62,176 nucleotides of DNA, from positions 1 to 62,176 of the forward strand of contig NZ_MVHE01000029.1 of the NCBI RefSeq assembly GCF_002086155.1, in the 5' to 3' direction. A program made the translations under genes and the position numbers. Shown one piece after another: positions 58,393-62,176 of the stretch (position 1 is its first letter; each line of letters begins with the position of its first letter). This DNA is from Mycobacterium angelicum. Lineage in GTDB: Bacteria; Actinomycetota; Actinomycetes; Mycobacteriales; Mycobacteriaceae. Under the pieces are notes generated by a model. That model ran no database searches. It was not told the DNA's origin and saw only the letters and a list, made by a program, of their open reading frames with translations.

Positions 58393-59370
58393 CTAAGCGC
58401 GCAGGGCCGCGACCGTATCCGCCAGGGTGGTGCGCGGGTCGCGATAGGTGATGCCGAGTTCCTGCTCGCTGGGCGAGTCGTCGGACTCGGGCATCTGCGT
58501 GTAGTACTGCATTCCCGCGGCGGTGAATGGGTTGTCGAACCACAGATAGGGGCCGGCCAGGTCCAGCACCGAGCCCGCAACACGCAGCCAGGTGTCGGGC
58601 ACGGGAAGGCTCACCATCGGGGTCTCGGCGACCTGCCGCAGCATGGTCGCCAACTCGGCTACCGGAACCCGGTGCCCACCGACCATGTAGCGGCGTGGTC
58701 CGCGGCCGGGTTCCAGCAGCGCCGCGTGCAGCGCGGCCACATCGCGGACGTCGATGACCAGCCACGCGGCATTGCGGCCGGGGATCGTGTGCATCTGCAG
58801 CGCCGCCCGGACGCCTTCGCCGGCCTCCCCGAACTGGTCGCCGACGGGCGGGCCGAGGACCATGCCCGGGTAGGTGATGTTCACCGGGGCGCCGGCGTCC
58901 TGCAAACCGCGCGCATAGATCTCCACCTGCGCCTTGGAGGTGCCGTAGCCGTCGGTCCCGCCGACGACCGGCAGATCCGCCGTCAGCGTCGCCAGGTTGG
59001 GATGAAAAAGCGCGGTGAAGCTCGACACGTGCACCACCGGATCCAGGCCGAGTTGCACGGCCTGGCCCAACACGTTGCGGGCGCCCGCCATGTTCGTGGA
59101 CAGCATCTGCTGGTTCTGGCGAGGATCGGTGTCGACCAGGGCGGCGCTGTGCACCACGGCGTCGCAGCCGCGTAACCCCTCGGCCACCGATTCACGGTCG
59201 GTGATGTCGCCGACGACGTGGTCGGAGGTGTCGACTCCGAGTTGCGCGACGGACGTCTCCAGTCGCTGCGGATTGCGTACCAGGAACCGGACGGAGTGAC
59301 CCGCGTCGGCAATGGCCTTGGCGGTCCAGCCGCCCACGAATCCCGTCCCGCCGGTTATCAGTACACGCAT
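58393..59370 (-). CDS. NAD-dependent epimerase/dehydratase family protein
   Basis: This is a 325-aa extended SDR. The Rossmann motif is VLITGGTGFVGGWTAKAI (residues 3-20). Then come DAVVHSAALVDTDP, VVHVSSFTAL and the YxxxK site in DGYGTSKAQVE, a position used by sterol- or sugar-nucleotide-type enzymes. The ATG 59370 (MRVLITGG) is favoured over ATG 59385, which adds MQNRS. The substrate is unknown; mycobacterial relatives include 3-beta-hydroxysteroid-like and dihydroflavonol-4-reductase-like proteins. Confidence 0.84.
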   Translation of the reverse strand: MRVLITGGTGFVGGWTAKAIADAGHSVRFLVRNPQRLETSVAQLGVDTSDHVVGDITDRESVAEGLRGCDAVVHSAALVDTDPRQNQQMLSTNMAGARNVLGQAVQLGLDPVVHVSSFTALFHPNLATLTADLPVVGGTDGYGTSKAQVEIYARGLQDAGAPVNITYPGMVLGPPVGDQFGEAGEGVRAALQMHTIPGRNAAWLVIDVRDVAALHAALLEPGRGPRRYMVGGHRVPVAELATMLRQVAETPMVSLPVPDTWLRVAGSVLDLAGPYLWFDNPFTAAGMQYYTQMPESDDSPSEQELGITYRDPRTTLADTVAALRA

Positions 59371-59426
59371 GCTGCGATTCTGCAATGGCGAGTCGTCGAC
59401 GCCGACGCCGGGGTTAGACGCCGGCG

Positions 59427-60128
59427 CTAGAGGTGGCTGGCGGCGAATTCGGCAGCCTGAGTGGTCATGCCGTTCACCGCGTACATGGTGTGCGCTGCGT
59501 TAGGGCCGCTGCCGTCACCACAGACGCCGTCCCCGGGCGCGCACAGCTCAAGATCTTTGGGCTGATACAGCGGGCCGATGGCGATCGGCGGCGCGCCGTA
59601 TTGCCCCAGGAACTGAGGCGACGGTGTGCCGAACAGGACGACCGCGGCGACGTGGCTGGCGATCTCGGCCGGCATCGGCGGCGGTACCGCGGAAGCCGGG
59701 ACGCCCGGGGGCACCGCGGCCGACGTGACGTAGCCCGCCACCGCAGCCCCCTGCGAGTAACCACCCAGCACCTGGCGGGTATTGGGACAGCTCGAGGCCA
59801 CGGATTCGATGTGTGAGCTCGCGTCACGAACCCCTTCGATCACCGTCTTGGGAAAATCCGGGTTGCCGAAGTCGCCGCTGGCGGGGTAGTTGACCGCGTA
59901 CACATTGAGCGACTTGGCGCCGATCTGCGAGCGCAGCGCGTCGACGAAGGCTCCGCCGATGCCGCCGACACCCGGCGGCTCGCCGGTTCCACGCGCGAAC
60001 GACACCTCGACATCGGGACACGGCTGGGCATTGGCGGCAGGGGCGGGCCCGCCCGGCAGTGCCGCAGCGGCCAGGGCGATGCCGGTGACGGCCGCAACGC
60101 GGCGAGCGAACGGGAGGAGACGCTTCAT
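59427..60128 (-). CDS. Cutinase family secreted serine esterase
   Basis: This is a 233-aa exported alpha/beta hydrolase. A signal peptide (MKRLLPFARRVAAVTGIALAAAALPGG...ANAQP) is followed by CPDVEVSFARGTGEPPGVGGIG. The nucleophile is GYSQGA, preceded by CPNTRQVLGG; the Asp is in APGDGVCGDG and the His in NAAHTMYAV. Four cysteines can form the two family disulfides. It resembles the Cfp21/Cut group of M. tuberculosis. ATG 60128 is chosen because it begins the signal peptide; the frame is open upstream. The likely substrates are short- to medium-chain esters. Confidence 0.9.
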   Translation of the reverse strand: MKRLLPFARRVAAVTGIALAAAALPGGPAPAANAQPCPDVEVSFARGTGEPPGVGGIGGAFVDALRSQIGAKSLNVYAVNYPASGDFGNPDFPKTVIEGVRDASSHIESVASSCPNTRQVLGGYSQGAAVAGYVTSAAVPPGVPASAVPPPMPAEIASHVAAVVLFGTPSPQFLGQYGAPPIAIGPLYQPKDLELCAPGDGVCGDGSGPNAAHTMYAVNGMTTQAAEFAASHL

Positions 60129-60138
60129 TCCAAGAACC

Positions 60139-60312
60139 CTATTTCCTGAAGGCGTCCTTGATCTTCTCCCCGGCATCTTTCAAATTCGCCTTGGCCTGAT
60201 CCGCCCGGCCTTCGTTCCTGGTGTCGGGGTTACCGGTGGCCTTGCCGACGGCTTCTTTCGCCCGGCCGGCCACGTCATCGATCTTGTTCTTCACTTTGTC
60301 TTCGGCACTCAT
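60139..60312 (-). CDS. CsbD family stress protein
   Basis: This 57-aa hydrophilic protein begins MSAEDKVKNKIDDVAGRAKEAVGKATGNPDTRNEG and continues RADQAKANLKDAGEKIKDAFRK. This is the complete CsbD-like pattern. Such proteins are predicted to be helical and are general-stress induced in other bacteria; the molecular role is unknown. It lies 11 bp upstream of the cutinase gene on the same strand, so the two may be cotranscribed. Confidence 0.88.
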   Translation of the reverse strand: MSAEDKVKNKIDDVAGRAKEAVGKATGNPDTRNEGRADQAKANLKDAGEKIKDAFRK

Positions 60313-60353
60313 GGGCTGCTAGATACCCGAAATCGAGCGATTCTGAACCCGCC

Positions 60354-61406
60354 CTATCGGACCACTCCCCGGGGCAGGGGCAGCGGCAGGTCGGTGTAAG
60401 TGGCAATGCCGGGGGCCGCGGCGACGACGGCCGGGATCGCGTTGATCGGCGGCATGGCGGTCAGGATGTGCCCGATGACCATGAAGTCGGCGATCGTCTC
60501 GGCCTGGAAATCCGGCGGCGGCAGGAAACCGACCTTGGTGGTGACGCTCGGCAGCCCGTCGACCTGGATGACCCAGCCGTCCTGCTCGATCTTCCAATCG
60601 GGTTCCAGCGTTTGTCCCTTGCGCCACCGCACATTGAGGTCGATCAGGATCTTGTCGCCGACGATGCCCTGCCAGCTGATGTAGGTGCCTGCGACGCAAC
60701 CCGCCGGTATCGTCCACGAACCGAGGTCGAGATCGGCTGTGGTCTGGGCGAATTCGGCCACACAGCGGACGTCGTCGAGGTCAACGCCGAGCGCGTCGGC
60801 CACCAGCCGGACGGCCTCGCCGAAGACGGCCGTGCCCTTTGCCGCCATCTGCTGCAGCTCGGGATGATCGATCGGCTGGCCGAAACCGACTGGCTTCTCG
60901 GTCTCCGGCGAGTCGTAGAACGTGGTGTCGGCGGCCTCGTTCACGGTGATCTTGTCGACTCGGCTGCACACCAGCGCCGAGACGATGGCCAGCAGCTCGG
61001 CGAAACCGGGGCTGACCCCGGAGCCGAAGATCGTCGAGCCGCCCTGCTGGCAGGCCTCAAGGATCCGGTCGCGGCCGGCTCCCAGGTTGTGGCCGGTGAT
61101 GAACGCCGCCGTCGTCACCACGTTGACGCCGGCCGACAGAATGCGCGCCAGCTCGTCGACGTCGATCCACATCGGGTTGTAGACCACGCAGTCTGGCTTC
61201 AGCGCCAGCAGCGCGTCGATGTCGTTGGTGGCGGCCAGGCCCAGCGGCGCGATGCCGCACAATTCGCCCGCGTCGCGTCCCGCCTTCTCGGCCGACCACG
61301 CATAACAGCCCACCAACTCCAAGGCGGGGTTGTTGACGATTGCCTGCAGTGAGCTCTTGCCGACGTTTCCGGTGGTCCATTGCACTACCCGATAGCTGTT
61401 TGGCAC
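60354..61406 (-). CDS. DapB-like NAD(P)-binding protein (amine-dehydrogenase family), copy 2
   Basis: This is a 350-aa protein with N-terminal Rossmann motif VVQWTTGNVGKSSLQAIVNNP, then LELVGCYAWSAEKAGRDAGEL, DCVVYNPMWIDVDELARIL and NVVTTAAFITGHNLG. It is a paralog of the protein at 28432-29508. GTG 61404-61406 gives the family start (VPNSYRVVQW); the frame is open to 61604 without similarity. The family is large in mycobacteria and largely uncharacterised. The 243-bp gap to the divergent secreted gene contains no further gene I can support. Confidence 0.78.
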   Translation of the reverse strand: MPNSYRVVQWTTGNVGKSSLQAIVNNPALELVGCYAWSAEKAGRDAGELCGIAPLGLAATNDIDALLALKPDCVVYNPMWIDVDELARILSAGVNVVTTAAFITGHNLGAGRDRILEACQQGGSTIFGSGVSPGFAELLAIVSALVCSRVDKITVNEAADTTFYDSPETEKPVGFGQPIDHPELQQMAAKGTAVFGEAVRLVADALGVDLDDVRCVAEFAQTTADLDLGSWTIPAGCVAGTYISWQGIVGDKILIDLNVRWRKGQTLEPDWKIEQDGWVIQVDGLPSVTTKVGFLPPPDFQAETIADFMVIGHILTAMPPINAIPAVVAAAPGIATYTDLPLPLPRGVVR

Positions 61407-61649
61407 TCGCTCAGCATAGGGAAGCGGCGGTGCCGGCGATAGTGAGAATTGCGACTCAGGAATCGCGTGAATCGTGCGGTAACCGGGTTGGGATTGGGCC
61501 GGCAACCGCCCTCCGCGAAAAGGTCTTTCGCCGCAGGTACGGCGACGTTTCAGCGAGGAATTCGTGGGAAGCCGATTTGAAGCCCTGCCTGTGGTGCGGG
61601 CCACGATCCCAGCTCGCTAGTGGCAGGCAAAAGAATGGAGACCCCTGCC

Positions 61650-62176
61650 ATGTCCAGCCACATCACCAGTCGCGCGGCCTGCCTGCTTGCCACCGCCACC
61701 ATGTTGTTCACCGGTGCCGCAATCTGGCGCAGCGGCCCTGCAGCGGCCGACCCCAGTCAAGACGACCAGTTCCTGGCGCTACTCGAACAGCTGGAGATCC
61801 CCGCTCTCAGAAACGTGCCTAGCCTGATCGTCACCGCTCACAAGGTGTGTAACAAGCTTGACAGCGGCATGCCGGTGGACGCCGTAGTGGACGCACTGAT
61901 CAAGAATGCGTACGAGGTCGACCCGCCCGAGCAGATGTACCCCGTCGACCGCGTTGTCCGCACCGAGACCCGGTTTGTCATCGCGTCCGTCGAGGCCTAC
62001 TGCCCGGCGAATCAGGGCAAGATAGCCTCCGCGTCGCCTACCCGGCACGTAACCGATATGCCGACGACACGGCCACAATTCAGGTCGGTTCGGGCGGTGA
62101 CACTGGCGGAGGACGGCGGTTACCCGAGGATCGTCGCGCTTACCGGAGCGGTTTCCCCCAGACAGGCCACCCCGCC
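61650..62176 (+). CDS. Secreted DUF732-like protein (3' end outside window)
   Basis: The frame from ATG 61650 is open to the window end (175 complete codons). A signal peptide (MSSHITSRAACLLATATMLFTGAAIWRSGPAAA) is followed by DPSQDDQFLALLEQLEIPALRNVPSLIVTAHKVCNKLDSGMPVDAVVDAL. This is the DUF732 pattern of small mycobacterial exported proteins, with the paired cysteines (HKVC, EAYC). It is longer than usual: after AYCPANQGKIAS it continues with about 50 residues of low-complexity sequence. The function is unknown. Confidence 0.78.
   Translation, partial: MSSHITSRAACLLATATMLFTGAAIWRSGPAAADPSQDDQFLALLEQLEIPALRNVPSLIVTAHKVCNKLDSGMPVDAVVDALIKNAYEVDPPEQMYPVDRVVRTETRFVIASVEAYCPANQGKIASASPTRHVTDMPTTRPQFRSVRAVTLAEDGGYPRIVALTGAVSPRQATP

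Overview
The window is high-GC actinobacterial DNA from a mycobacterium, almost certainly a slow grower that is not M. tuberculosis. The evidence is PE, PPE and Esx proteins, an osmoprotectant operon in the same order as M. tuberculosis proXVWZ, recognisable counterparts of Rv3752c-Rv3759c and Rv3727-Rv3731, two WS/DGAT wax-ester synthases, F420/FMN luciferase-like enzymes, a cutinase, and MIRU-type repeats. All identifications come from reading the translated sequence and from memory of the families; no database search was run.

Layout. (1) 0.1-6.5 kb is housekeeping: proX-proV-proW-proZ, a small conserved protein, tyrA, and a tRNA-deaminase pair (associated protein plus tadA) whose junction carries a 57-bp tandem repeat, then tRNA-Ser(CGA). 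(2) 6.5-10.5 kb holds a PE protein between two related palindromes, then ribA2-ribH (minus strand) joined by two MIRU units, and two small conserved genes. (3) 10.6-15.4 kb is a tight five-gene operon: sulfotransferase, metallo-beta-lactamase/alkylsulfatase-like, SDR, VOC, luciferase-like oxidoreductase. (4) 15.4-22 kb holds an orphan PE35-like gene, a DUF2237 protein, and a 1299-residue Pls-type peptide synthetase translationally coupled to an M1 peptidase. (5) 22-28.4 kb is a GntR-controlled catabolic cluster: NtaA-type monooxygenase, CoA-transferase, CitE-like lyase, PfkB kinase, 2-hydroxyacid dehydrogenase. (6) 28.4-41 kb holds a DapB-like reductase, a secreted protein, a Baeyer-Villiger monooxygenase, two WS/DGATs around a PE15-PPE20-EsxG-EsxH-like type VII substrate cassette, an AraC regulator, a Nudix hydrolase, a DUF2330 protein and a P450. 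(7) 41-43.4 kb is the divergent ligC/primC DNA-repair pair.

(8) 43.4-47.4 kb is the most unusual part. It is a decayed integrated island at the 3' end of primC. Three copies of the primC 3' end (43304, 46271, 47317) delimit two tandem segments. Segment 1 carries an integrase N-terminal remnant and a frameshifted GH-E nuclease toxin domain whose stop overlaps the start of an ankyrin-repeat immunity candidate. Segment 2 carries a frameshifted DUF6883-like toxin domain and a DUF4926-like immunity candidate with an internal stop. I read this as an accreting polymorphic-toxin/immunity island using primC as its attachment site.

(9) 47.4-62.2 kb is chromosomal again: an MFS-cNMP-patatin fusion (Rv3728-like), an FAD oxidoreductase (Rv3727-like), a cyclase-ATPase-LuxR regulator, a serine hydrolase, a PPOX-family pseudogene bracketed by inverted repeats, an SDR, a small membrane protein, an epimerase, a cutinase, a CsbD protein, a second DapB-like reductase, and a secreted DUF732-like gene running off the window end.
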